Notes: a model not told the origin generated them from the sequence alone. Counted from the first letter of the stretch, positions 9,600 through 18,029 are shown. The stretch: DNA of 64,000 bases from an uncultured Oceanospirillaceae bacterium (GCA_937136055.1 CAKZOD010000102.1:1-64000), one strand, 5' to 3'. Translations and numbers: made by a program.

Positions 9600-9706
9600 T
9601 GAACACTGAACACATTCGAATTTGTTCATTTTTATGTTCATTATTGTTCAATGTCAAGATTTTTGTGAACATATTATTTACCAACACGCCCTTTTTAAAC
9701 TGAACA
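9600..9706. promoter_or_regulatory. cluster of TGAACA/TGTTCA half-sites (probable upstream activating sequence)
   Basis: Seven exact copies of one hexamer lie in 107 bases. TGAACA is at 9600, 9607, 9666 and 9701; TGTTCA is at 9623, 9635 and 9645. The 9607 and 9623 copies form a 22-bp near-palindrome (9607-9628) centred on ATTCGAAT, with one mismatched pair. The cluster is 60-170 bases before a sigma-54 promoter, a usual enhancer distance for a Fis-type activator. The protein that binds is inferred to be the divergent AcoR-type regulator. Confidence 0.75.
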
Positions 9707-9766
9707 AAACATATTTAATTCATATTTTTCAACAACTTAAATAAAAACAAAACTCATACCCAAAAC

Positions 9767-9783
9767 TGGCACAGATATCGCAA
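9767..9783 (+). promoter_or_regulatory. sigma-54 (-24/-12) promoter of the glp operon
   Basis: TGGCACAGATATCGCAA matches the RpoN consensus TGGCAC-N5-TTGCA at all but one base. The invariant GG (9768-9769) and GC (9780-9781) are separated by exactly 10 bases. Predicted transcription start is near 9793, leaving a leader of about 90 bases before the first ATG at 9881. The adjacent gene encodes a GAFTGA-bearing activator. Confidence 0.85.
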
Positions 9784-9802
9784 TAACCTAAGTAGCTAAA
9801 TA

Positions 9803-9824
9803 TGTTCACTTTCCATATTGAACA
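9803..9824. promoter_or_regulatory. everted TGTTCA-N10-TGAACA site in the glp leader
   Basis: The same hexamer as upstream occurs at 9803-9808 and 9819-9824 with a 10-base spacer, but with the arms reversed relative to the 9607-9628 palindrome. It lies just downstream of the predicted transcription start. It may be a second activator site, a repression site or a leader structure. Confidence 0.55.
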
Positions 9825-9880
9825 CTGTTTTATAACTGCATAATTTCCAATGCATAAAAAAGGTAATAGGGATCGCGTAT

Positions 9881-10975
9881 ATGTCCTTAGTATTAGAAAA
9901 CGTTTATCGAAAAGTAGAAGGTGTGAATCATCTTCATAATATTAATCTTGAATTCAAACCTGGGTCATTCAATGTTTTGCTTGGGAGAACACTGGCAGGT
10001 AAAACTTCGTTAATGCGAACAATCGCGGGCCTAGATAAGGTGGATTCTGGCAAAGTGTTTATGGATTCAGAAGATGTCACGTTAACCAGTGTGCAAAAGC
10101 GTAATATCTCCATGGTGTATCAGCAGTTCATCAACTATCCGAACATGACGGTATTTGAAAATATAGCTTCTCCGTTAAAACTCAGTGGTACACCTGCTGC
10201 CGAAATTCGCAAGCGCGTTCAAGAAACGGCCGAAATGCTCCACATAGAATCTTTTCTATCACGCCACCCTCTAGAATTATCAGGGGGGCAGCAACAGCGA
10301 ACAGCAATGGCAAGAGCCTTGGTAAAAGATGCCAGCATCATTTTGTTTGATGAGCCTTTAGTAAACCTCGATTACAAGTTACGTGAAGAGCTTCGCCAAG
10401 AACTCAGAGAGCTATTTAAGTTACGTAACAGTATCGCAATTTACGCCACCACTGAGCCAAATGAAGCCCTTGCTTTGGGTGGTACTACCAGCTTGCTGCA
10501 CCAAGGACAACTTTTACAATCAGGCCCTGCAATCGAGCAATATCACCAGCCAGTAAACTTGCACGCAGCTGACCTTTACAGTGAACCCCCTATTAACCTA
10601 CTAAAAGGTCATATCAAAGATGCTGAGCTAAGTATTGAAAATTATGCCAGCTTCCCAGTGGCCACTACCTTTGATGGCATTGAAGAAGGTCCTTACACCT
10701 TTGGCATACGCCCTAGTCACATCAGTTTAGTACCAAAGCACGATTCAGATATTGAGCTCAGCACAGTGGTGGATGTCGCTGAAATCAGTGCGTCTGAAAC
10801 CTTTTTACACGTCGCTAACCAAGATTTACAAATGGTTTTGCAGCTATCAGGGGTGCATGACTATCGCACGAACACACCGGTTAAAATTTACATCCCACCT
10901 GAAAAGCTTTTTATATTCGAGCCCGATGGCACCATTATCAAAGCACCTAATGCTCAGTTAGCAGGAGAGTTTTAA
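9881..10975 (+). CDS. glpS: glycerol-type ABC transporter ATP-binding protein GlpS
   Basis: A 364-residue ABC ATPase of the CUT1/MalK branch. It has an N-terminal nucleotide-binding domain and a C-terminal TOBE-like regulatory domain. Walker A is the unusual GRTLAGKT (35-42), typical of GlpS. The signature LSGGQ (133-137) and Walker B ILFDEP (154-159) are intact, but the H-loop histidine is replaced by Thr (about 191). By analogy with rhizobial GlpSTPQV it pairs with GlpT to power glycerol uptake. It is first in the operon, and its stop overlaps the glpT start by one base. No glpK or glpD is present in the window. Confidence 0.88.
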   Translation: MSLVLENVYRKVEGVNHLHNINLEFKPGSFNVLLGRTLAGKTSLMRTIAGLDKVDSGKVFMDSEDVTLTSVQKRNISMVYQQFINYPNMTVFENIASPLKLSGTPAAEIRKRVQETAEMLHIESFLSRHPLELSGGQQQRTAMARALVKDASIILFDEPLVNLDYKLREELRQELRELFKLRNSIAIYATTEPNEALALGGTTSLLHQGQLLQSGPAIEQYHQPVNLHAADLYSEPPINLLKGHIKDAELSIENYASFPVATTFDGIEEGPYTFGIRPSHISLVPKHDSDIELSTVVDVAEISASETFLHVANQDLQMVLQLSGVHDYRTNTPVKIYIPPEKLFIFEPDGTIIKAPNAQLAGEF

Positions 10976-12102
10976 TGGCTGAAATACATTTAAAAGGCCT
11001 AGCCCATAGCTATATTGGCAACCCACAAATTAGCAGTGACTATGCCATTCATGAAATGGATCATGTCTGGCAACAAGGTGGTGCCTATGCATTGTTAGGT
11101 CCCTCCGGTTGTGGCAAAAGCACTTTACTTAACTTGATTTCCGGTTTGATAAAACCATCACACGGCTCAGTTCTATTTGACGGTGTTGAAGTAAATAACA
11201 CATCGACACAAGATAGAAATATTGCTCAGGTTTTTCAGTTTCCTGTGATTTATGACTCTATGACAGTCTATGACAACTTAGCGTTTCCATTACGCAACAT
11301 GAAAGTAGATCGCGAGACAATCGATAAGAAAGTTAAAGAAGTAGCTAAAACTCTAGATCTCACTGAAATCCTTTCGCGCAAAGCAAACAACCTCTCTGCT
11401 GATGAAAAACAGAAAATATCCATGGGCCGCGGTCTCGTACGTGATGATGTTTCGGCCATCCTATTTGATGAACCCCTCACGGTTATTGATCCAAACTTAA
11501 AATGGAAGCTGCGCAGAAAACTTAAGCAAATCCATGAGCGTTACAACATCACTATGGTGTATGTCACCCACGATCAACTTGAAGCCTCAACATTTGCCAA
11601 CAAAATAGCGCTGATGTACGAAGGGAAGATTGTTCAATTCGGCACACCTAGAGAGCTATTTGAAGAGCCTAACCATACTTTTGTGGGCTTCTTTATTGGT
11701 AGCCCAGGTATGAACTTCATCAGTGTTGAAAAGGAAATCGTTGATGGGCAACTGGTGTTTAGCTTTGATGGTATAAATTTCCCGCTTTCTCAAGAGCAAA
11801 GTGATTTATTAGATAATGCACAAAGCCACAATCTAAAAATTGGCATTCGTCCAGAATTCATCCAACTATCCCGGGTAGAACATCCTGAATCCTTACCCTG
11901 CAAAATTGTTCACACTGAAGATTTGGGCACTTACAAAATTTTGACCGTAGAGGTCGGCAAGCAACAACTAAAAGTGCGCTTAGGTGAAGATCAGCAAACA
12001 CCCCAAGAAAATGCATTCGTCACTTTTCCCCATCAATGGGTAAAAACCTATGTAGATGAATATCTAGTCACTCCTTCAACAGGAGACTCTAACAATGAAT
12101 AA
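10975..12102 (+). CDS. glpT: glycerol-type ABC transporter ATP-binding protein GlpT
   Basis: The 375-residue second ATPase of the transporter has an N-terminal nucleotide-binding domain and a C-terminal TOBE domain. Walker A GPSGCGKS (42-49), Walker B ILFDEP (162-167) and the H-loop VTHD (His 199) are intact. The ABC signature is degenerate: LSADEKQ (140-146) instead of LSGGQ. With GlpS, whose H-loop is lost but signature kept, this predicts a heterodimer with one consensus and one degenerate ATP site. It overlaps glpS by one base and glpP by 8 bases. Confidence 0.88.
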   Translation: MAEIHLKGLAHSYIGNPQISSDYAIHEMDHVWQQGGAYALLGPSGCGKSTLLNLISGLIKPSHGSVLFDGVEVNNTSTQDRNIAQVFQFPVIYDSMTVYDNLAFPLRNMKVDRETIDKKVKEVAKTLDLTEILSRKANNLSADEKQKISMGRGLVRDDVSAILFDEPLTVIDPNLKWKLRRKLKQIHERYNITMVYVTHDQLEASTFANKIALMYEGKIVQFGTPRELFEEPNHTFVGFFIGSPGMNFISVEKEIVDGQLVFSFDGINFPLSQEQSDLLDNAQSHNLKIGIRPEFIQLSRVEHPESLPCKIVHTEDLGTYKILTVEVGKQQLKVRLGEDQQTPQENAFVTFPHQWVKTYVDEYLVTPSTGDSNNE

Positions 12103-12982
12103 AGTACAAAATAACAAGGCATGGTTTTTAGTACTACCGGTTTTCTTACTGGTTGCCTTCTCAGCGATAGTTCCTTTAATGACCGTGGTCAACTACTCGG
12201 TTCAAGATATTTTTGATCAGAACAACGCCTACTTTGTCGGTGTTGAATGGTACAAAGAGATTCTCAATGATCCTCGCTTGCAAGATTCTTTAGCACGCCA
12301 GTTCATGTTTTCGTTCACTGTATTATTGATCGAAGTGCCTTTAGGCATTGCCGTTGCGCTGATGATGCCGACGAGAGGCTGGACAGCTTCACTCACATTA
12401 ATAGTACTAGCACTGCCTTTATTAATTCCCTGGAATGTTGTTGGCACCATTTGGCAGATATTTGCTCGTGGTGATATTGGTTTGCTTGGCTATGTTATCA
12501 ACGCACTAGGCATAGATTATAACTATACCAATAACCCAATTGATGCTTGGGCAACTGTATTATTGATGGATGTATGGCATTGGACATCACTTATCGCACT
12601 ACTGTGCTATTCAGGGTTACGCGCTATTCCCGATGCTTACTATCAAGCAGCACGTATTGATCGCGCCTCTAGCTGGTCAATTTTTAAATTCATTCAGCTG
12701 CCAAAGCTTAAAGGGGTACTCATCATCGGTATCTTATTGCGCTTTATGGATAGCTTCATGATCTACACGGAACCCTTCGTACTCACAGGTGGTGGGCCAG
12801 GTAACTCAACTACCTTTTTAAGCCAAACTTTAACGAAGATGGCGATTGGGCAATTCGATATAGGTCCTGCCGCTGCATTTTCCATCATTTACTTCCTGAT
12901 TGTCTTGCTGGTGTCATGGTTATTTTTCACCACTATCACCCATTTAGATAAAGACAAAACAAAGGAGCAGAGCTATGACTAA
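12095..12982 (+). CDS. glpP: glycerol-type ABC transporter permease GlpP
   Basis: A 295-residue permease of the MalF-like sugar-permease family with about six membrane helices. The cytoplasmic coupling (EAA-type) loop is visible as YYQAARIDRASSWSIFKFIQLPKLKG near residues 189-214. It should form the channel with GlpQ. The ATG overlaps the 3' end of glpT and the stop overlaps the start of glpQ, so the genes are translationally coupled. Substrate assignment (glycerol) rests on operon resemblance to GlpSTPQV. Confidence 0.87.
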   Translation: MNKVQNNKAWFLVLPVFLLVAFSAIVPLMTVVNYSVQDIFDQNNAYFVGVEWYKEILNDPRLQDSLARQFMFSFTVLLIEVPLGIAVALMMPTRGWTASLTLIVLALPLLIPWNVVGTIWQIFARGDIGLLGYVINALGIDYNYTNNPIDAWATVLLMDVWHWTSLIALLCYSGLRAIPDAYYQAARIDRASSWSIFKFIQLPKLKGVLIIGILLRFMDSFMIYTEPFVLTGGGPGNSTTFLSQTLTKMAIGQFDIGPAAAFSIIYFLIVLLVSWLFFTTITHLDKDKTKEQSYD

Positions 12983-13775
12983 TAACAAACGATTTGGCAT
13001 TATTTTCTATGCACTGTTCGTGTTGCTACCTATTTATTGGTTAATCAACATGTCTTTTAAAAGCAACGAAGAAATACTTGGCACCTTTAGCCTTTGGCCA
13101 CAACAATTCACCTTGGCAAACTACCAAGTAATTTTTACTGACCCTAGCTGGTACAACGGCTATCTCAACTCCGTTTACTATGTTGTGCTCAACTCAATTA
13201 TTACCTTAGTCGTTGCGTTGCCTGCAGCTTATGCCTTCAGCCGCTACAAGTTTATCGGTGATAAGCATCTGTTCTTCTGGTTGCTGAGTAACAGGATGGC
13301 ACCACCGGCGGTTTTCTTGCTACCGTTTTTCCAGCTTTATTCTTCTGTCGGTTTATTTGATACCCACATCGCGGTAGCGCTGGCTCACTGTCTGTTTAGT
13401 GTGCCATTAGCCGTGTGGATTCTTGAGGGCTTTATGTCTGCTGTGCCACGGGAAATCGATGAAACAGCTTATATCGATGGTTACTCTTTTCCACACTTTT
13501 TTATTCGTATCTTTTTGCCATTAATCAGTTCAGGTATTGGTGTCACCGTGTTCTTCAGCTTCATGTTTTCATGGGTTGAGCTACTACTTGCACGTACTTT
13601 GACATCCGTTGATGCAAAGCCAATTGCCGCCATTATGACTCGAACGATCGGTGCATCAGGTGTGGACTGGGGCGTACTCGCCGCCGCCGGGGTACTGACT
13701 ATTATACCGGGAATATTAGTTATTTATTTTGTTCGCAACCATGTCGCCAAAGGCTTTGCCTTAGGTCGCGTATAA
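12975..13775 (+). CDS. glpQ: glycerol-type ABC transporter permease GlpQ
   Basis: The 266-residue second permease is of the MalG type with six predicted helices. It opens with the family pattern LFVLLPIYWLINMSFKSNEEIL, and the coupling loop DETAYIDGYSFPHFF lies near residue 161. It overlaps glpP by 8 bases and is followed 10 bases later by the DUF2160 gene. This GlpQ is the membrane subunit and is unrelated to glycerophosphodiesterase GlpQ of E. coli. Confidence 0.87.
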   Translation: MTNNKRFGIIFYALFVLLPIYWLINMSFKSNEEILGTFSLWPQQFTLANYQVIFTDPSWYNGYLNSVYYVVLNSIITLVVALPAAYAFSRYKFIGDKHLFFWLLSNRMAPPAVFLLPFFQLYSSVGLFDTHIAVALAHCLFSVPLAVWILEGFMSAVPREIDETAYIDGYSFPHFFIRIFLPLISSGIGVTVFFSFMFSWVELLLARTLTSVDAKPIAAIMTRTIGASGVDWGVLAAAGVLTIIPGILVIYFVRNHVAKGFALGRV

Positions 13776-13785
13776 GGGGAATGTT

Positions 13786-14058
13786 ATGAACTGGATGGCG
13801 TGGACGCTACCAACAGCCGTTTTCTTCTCAACCATAGGGTCAATTTTGGTAATTATGACCATTTTTGAAATTAAACGCCCGTGCACTGAGAGAAAAGGCT
13901 TTTTACCGATACCTACTACTCGGGGAGATCGGCTTTTTATCGGATTATTAAGTAGTGCATTCATACACTTAATTGTAATTGGTTTTACACCTTTAAGTAT
14001 TTGGATCGCACTGACTTGCTCTATTTTATGGCTGCTAACGCTACTGAAATGGGGCTGA
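13786..14058 (+). CDS. DUF2160 small membrane protein
   Basis: A 90-residue protein with predicted membrane helices at about residues 7-27 and 46-85. A basic loop containing IKRPCTERKGFLPIPTTRGDRLFIG lies between the first two. This is the DUF2160 family, which recurs beside GlpSTPQV operons, so it is probably an accessory of this transporter. No biochemical role is known. It sits 10 bases after glpQ and before a 280-base gap leading to glpV. Confidence 0.85.
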   Translation: MNWMAWTLPTAVFFSTIGSILVIMTIFEIKRPCTERKGFLPIPTTRGDRLFIGLLSSAFIHLIVIGFTPLSIWIALTCSILWLLTLLKWG

Positions 14059-14126
14059 GAATTTACCGAGCTAAGCCCAAATATTGCTGGCAATATGCAA
14101 GTGAAGCTCAGTTAAATGAATAATTG

Positions 14127-14274
14127 TTAAAGAGGCTGTCGCAAAAGGTAGCGAGCGATGATAAGGCAAGGCAAAAATTGGCGAAATAGCGGAGTTTATA
14201 ATTATAAATGAGCATATTGAGCCGATTTTTAACGCAGCATTATCGAGCGCAGTAGTTTTACGACACCCTCTTAA
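14127..14274. repeat. MITE-like imperfect inverted-repeat element
   Basis: About 148 bases with long imperfect terminal inverted repeats. The left arm begins TTAAAGAGGCTGTCGCAAAA, and the reverse complement of the right arm begins TTAAGAGGGTGTCGTAAAAC. Similarity continues for about 55 bases per arm around an AT-rich centre. TTAA lies at both outer ends. No coding capacity. It would fold into one long hairpin in the glp mRNA between the membrane subunits and the binding-protein gene. The shape suggests a non-autonomous mobile or REP-like element; no second copy lies in this window. Confidence 0.7.
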
Positions 14275-14340
14275 AGCGGTTATTAACCATGCCTATAGGT
14301 GGAAGCCTTAGGCTTAAACTTGATGAGATTGAGGTTAAAA

Positions 14341-16071
14341 ATGAAAAATAAAAAATCTCCGCGCTTATTAACACTGGCAGCAGTTATCGCTATGACGACT
14401 GTAGGGATGCAGGCCCAAGCCGACATGGCTGCGGCAAAAAAGTGGGTATCGTCTGAGTTCACTGATTCAACACTGAGCCAAGAAGAACAGCTCAAAGAGA
14501 TGCAGTGGTTCATTGACGCCGCGAAAGACTTTGCGGGCATGGAAATCAACGTTGCCTCTGAAACGATTGCAACACACGAATATGAATCAAAAACACTGGC
14601 GAAAGCATTTACCGAAATTACCGGTATCAAAGTGAAGCACGATTTGATTCAAGAAGGGGATGTGATTGAGAAATTACAAACTCAAATGCAATCGGGTCGT
14701 AATATCTACGATGCATATGTCAACGACTCAGATTTAATCGGTACTCACTTTCGCTACGGCAAAGTCGTTGCTGTATCAGACATGATGGCCGGTGATGGTA
14801 AAAAATACACCTTACCGTCACTAGACCTTAAAGACTTCATCGGTCTAGATTTCACGACTGGCCCTGATGGAAAGCTCTATCAACTACCGGATCAACAGTT
14901 TGCCAACCTTTACTGGTTCCGTGCAGACTGGTTCGCACGTGAAGATTTAAAACAGCAGTTCAAAGCGAAGTACGGTTATGAGCTAGGTGTACCCGTTAAC
15001 TGGTCAGCTTATGAAGATATTGCAAAATTCTTCTCTGAAGATGTTAAAGAGATTGATGGCGAGCGCGTTTACGGCCATATGGATTACGGTAAGAAAGATC
15101 CATCTCTAGGCTGGCGCTTCACTGATGCATGGTTCTCCATGGCTGGCGGTGGTGATAAAGGCCTACCAAACGGTCTTCCTGTTGATGAATGGGGTGTACG
15201 TGTAGAAGGTTGCCGCCCTGTTGGCGCATCTGTATCACGTGGCGGCGCAACTAATGCACCACCTGCTGTGTATGCAACAACAAAGTATGTCGATTGGATG
15301 CGCAAATACGCACCACCTGCTGCACAAGGCATGACCTTTGGTGAAGCGGGCCCTGTTCCTGCACAAGGTAATATTGCGCAGCAAATTTTCTGGTACACCG
15401 CATTCACAGCTAGCATGAATAAGCCAGGCCTTGCGGTTGTTAATGAAGATGGAACGCCTAAGTGGCGTATGGCTCCAAGCCCTAAAGGCCCTTATTGGGA
15501 AGAAGGGATGAAGCTAGGTTATCAAGATGTAGGCTCTTGGACTTTCCTAAACTCTACACCTGATAAACAGCGTCTCGCCGCTTGGTTATACGCACAGTTC
15601 ACAGTATCAAAAACGGTTTCTTTAAAGAAAACGTTGGTCGGCTTAACACCTATTCGTAACTCTGACATTCAGTCTCAACAAATGACAGAAGCTGCGCCTA
15701 AACTAGGTGGTTTAGTTGAATTTTACCGTAGCCCTGCGCGTATTCAATGGACGCCAACTGGTACTAACATTCCTGATTATCCAAAACTTGCACAACTGTG
15801 GTGGCAGTACGTGGCTGAAGCATCTAGCGGTGAAAAAACACCACAAGAAGCACTGGACGGTTTAGCCAAAGCACAAGATAAAGTTCTACAACGTCTTGAG
15901 CGCTCTAAAGTACAAGGTGATTGTGGCCCTAAGATGAACCCAGTCAAAGATCCAGAGTACTGGTTAAGTCAGCCTGGTTCGCCAAAAGCGAAACTCAGCA
16001 ATGAGAAGCCACAAGGTGTTACTGTTAATTACGACAAGCTATTAGAGAGCTGGAAACAAGCCAGTAACTAA
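14341..16071 (+). CDS. glpV: glycerol-type ABC transporter substrate-binding protein GlpV
   Basis: The 576-residue periplasmic binding protein has a signal peptide (MKNKKSPRLLTLAAVIAMTT..., cleavage near AQA-D). The mature protein is unusually long for a sugar-binding protein, as is typical of GlpV. ATG at 14341 is chosen because TTGAGG precedes it by about seven bases; an in-frame GTG 42 bases upstream would disrupt the signal peptide. Segments such as YQLPDQQFANLYWFRADWF fit the extracellular binding-protein fold. It delivers the substrate, probably glycerol, to GlpPQ. It lies downstream of the inverted-repeat element and ends at a strong terminator. Confidence 0.88.
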   Translation: MKNKKSPRLLTLAAVIAMTTVGMQAQADMAAAKKWVSSEFTDSTLSQEEQLKEMQWFIDAAKDFAGMEINVASETIATHEYESKTLAKAFTEITGIKVKHDLIQEGDVIEKLQTQMQSGRNIYDAYVNDSDLIGTHFRYGKVVAVSDMMAGDGKKYTLPSLDLKDFIGLDFTTGPDGKLYQLPDQQFANLYWFRADWFAREDLKQQFKAKYGYELGVPVNWSAYEDIAKFFSEDVKEIDGERVYGHMDYGKKDPSLGWRFTDAWFSMAGGGDKGLPNGLPVDEWGVRVEGCRPVGASVSRGGATNAPPAVYATTKYVDWMRKYAPPAAQGMTFGEAGPVPAQGNIAQQIFWYTAFTASMNKPGLAVVNEDGTPKWRMAPSPKGPYWEEGMKLGYQDVGSWTFLNSTPDKQRLAAWLYAQFTVSKTVSLKKTLVGLTPIRNSDIQSQQMTEAAPKLGGLVEFYRSPARIQWTPTGTNIPDYPKLAQLWWQYVAEASSGEKTPQEALDGLAKAQDKVLQRLERSKVQGDCGPKMNPVKDPEYWLSQPGSPKAKLSNEKPQGVTVNYDKLLESWKQASN

Positions 16072-16130
16072 TTTGTCTGTAAAAGCATCTTCATACTGCT
16101 TTGCCTAATTGCATTGCAGCGATGAGATCG

Positions 16131-16164
16131 AATAGAAGTGAGTATCGCTCACTTCTATTTTTAT
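16131..16164 (+). terminator. rho-independent terminator of the glp operon
   Basis: A perfect 12-bp stem, AATAGAAGTGAG (16131-16142) with CTCACTTCTATT (16148-16159), has a 5-base loop and is followed by TTTTAT. It lies 60 bases after glpV. The remaining bases to 16398 hold no gene and should carry the promoter of the next gene. Confidence 0.88.
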
Positions 16165-16398
16165 CCCCCCCTTGTTAAATACTCCCTTCTCTTAATTACT
16201 CCCTTTCTCCCTGATAATCTTATTTTTTAGAAGGCTTTATTGTTACTTTTCAACCTTAATCCATCTAAAAAAAGCATTCTCTTTAAGCAAAACACAAATA
16301 AGAATAATTACTGTTTGCAAACGCATCACCATTCCTATAAATTCGTTGCTGATTTCTGATCGATAGATCTAGTGTGACTTTAAAATGGGATTATTATT

Positions 16399-17808
16399 GT
16401 GAAACTGAATAAATTAATGACGGCAATCACTTTTGCCACGCTTTCTGCAACTGCAGTGACAGCCTCAGCAGGCGACAAATATGCAGACTTTCCGATCACG
16501 GTAAAAGGCTATACTGGCGATAAAACTCACTCTGTTTCTTATGGTGGTCAAGTAGCGCGTCAAGTACTACAAACATCATTAATGAAACTTGCTTACAAAG
16601 GTAACGGCGAAGCAAACCCTGAATTACTTTCGCAAATGAACGCGTACTACTCAGGCAAAGATGCAGGCCGTGCAATCATTGCTCCAGCGAGCAAAGATGG
16701 CTTCCCTGTCGCACAAACGCAAGTTGATCAACTATCTAAAGGCAAAAACCTAGCAGGTAAAACCTATAAAGGTGCTGTTCCTGGATGGCCTGGTAACATG
16801 ACAGCTGTTGAAGTACTTAACTTCATGATCGAAAAAGCGTCAGCTTCTGATGCAGGTTTTGATTACACTAACGGCATGGACTACCCACAACTTATCTCAA
16901 AATTCGCGATGGGTGCTGTTTTCTACAACCAAGCAGTTGATAACTACCTTGATGAAAAACTTGCAGCTGACACTAAGCCAAACGATAAAGCGTACAAAAA
17001 AGGTACTGCTTACACAGGTAAAGAGCATGTTTGGGATGAAGCATTTGGCTACTTTGGTGCACCGACCAATGGTGCAACTGTCGATGCAAAACAAGCTTAT
17101 GCGGTTGCTAAAGGTAAGAAAGATGTATTTGCTAAAGCGGACCTAAATGGCAATGGCAAAATCGACCTTGATACTGAAATGCTTTACGCCCACGCTTATT
17201 ACGCAGCTGGCGCTGACAAATCAGGTAAAACGAATTACCTTAACACTATCACACAAGCATTCATTGATGGCCGTCAGTTAATCACCGACGCTAAAGGCGA
17301 AAAACTAAGCGATGCACAGCGCACGCAATTGATGGCTTTTGCAGATACCATTAAGAAAAACTGGGAATTAGTAATTGCTGAAGCGGCATTTAAATACGCT
17401 GGTAGCGTCTACAAAGATGCTCAAAAACTACAAGCTGGCATCGAGAAAAACGAAGATGTTAAAGCGTTGTTCAAAAAGTACATCCACCACTGGGGTGAGC
17501 TAAAAGGCTTCTCAATAGCGCTACAAACTGGCGGTAAAGATCTTGGCGGCTTTGCTGTTCAATTAAACCGCTTAGTTGGCTTTAGCCCTGTGTTACTAGG
17601 TAATACACAAGTTACTGGTATTGATGCAAAAGGCAACTATGTACAAGCAAGCTCAGTCTCACTAAATGAGTTCGCACTGCAGATGCTTAAATCTCAAAAA
17701 GCACTAGCTGATCAATATCCATTAAAAGCACGCTTAAATGACCAGCTTGAAAACTTAAGCGCACTGGCTGATAAAATCGGTTCTGGCGAAAGCACTGAGA
17801 ACGATTAA
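16399..17808 (+). CDS. secreted DUF4856 protein with EF-hand-like loop
   Basis: A 469-residue exported protein with a signal peptide (cleavage near ASA-G, residue 24). The body matches the DUF4856 family, which includes KEHVWDEAFGYFG near residues 208-220, reminiscent of the GxHxxE region of imelysin-like iron proteins. A loop at 248-260, DLNGNGKIDLDTE, resembles an EF-hand or dockerin calcium loop, but position 12 is Thr rather than Glu. The GTG start is supported by GGGA upstream. It lies between the glp operon and an iron importer, each bounded by terminators, so it is probably monocistronic. Function unknown; a periplasmic metal-related role is a guess. Confidence 0.75.
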   Translation: MKLNKLMTAITFATLSATAVTASAGDKYADFPITVKGYTGDKTHSVSYGGQVARQVLQTSLMKLAYKGNGEANPELLSQMNAYYSGKDAGRAIIAPASKDGFPVAQTQVDQLSKGKNLAGKTYKGAVPGWPGNMTAVEVLNFMIEKASASDAGFDYTNGMDYPQLISKFAMGAVFYNQAVDNYLDEKLAADTKPNDKAYKKGTAYTGKEHVWDEAFGYFGAPTNGATVDAKQAYAVAKGKKDVFAKADLNGNGKIDLDTEMLYAHAYYAAGADKSGKTNYLNTITQAFIDGRQLITDAKGEKLSDAQRTQLMAFADTIKKNWELVIAEAAFKYAGSVYKDAQKLQAGIEKNEDVKALFKKYIHHWGELKGFSIALQTGGKDLGGFAVQLNRLVGFSPVLLGNTQVTGIDAKGNYVQASSVSLNEFALQMLKSQKALADQYPLKARLNDQLENLSALADKIGSGESTEND

Positions 17809-17871
17809 TAGCCTCATTGCTTTTACTAAGTGCTGCACTTTTATAGCTTAGGGCTTTAAATAACGTGTAAG

Positions 17872-17943
17872 AAAAGGCACTATCAACGCTTGATTAAAGA
17901 GTTTAACTTCCCTCTTTTAATCAAAAACTTGATAGTGCCTTTT
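17872..17943. terminator. long terminator hairpin after the DUF4856 gene
   Basis: A 15-bp perfect stem, AAAAGGCACTATCAA (17872-17886) with TTGATAGTGCCTTTT (17929-17943), encloses a second stem (17890-17901 with 17912-17924). It ends in TTTTTAT and is A-rich at its other end, so it may work both ways. Confidence 0.85.
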
Positions 17944-18029
17944 TATAACCTTAACTAGTAACTCAAGTACACGCCAAATACATACATTGAAAATATTTCA
18001 CTAAAGCGATTTAAGCTACACATCATTCT

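Noticed and set aside
15084..15416. 110-residue minus-strand frame inside glpV
   Set aside because: It is a shadow of the well-supported glpV coding strand.
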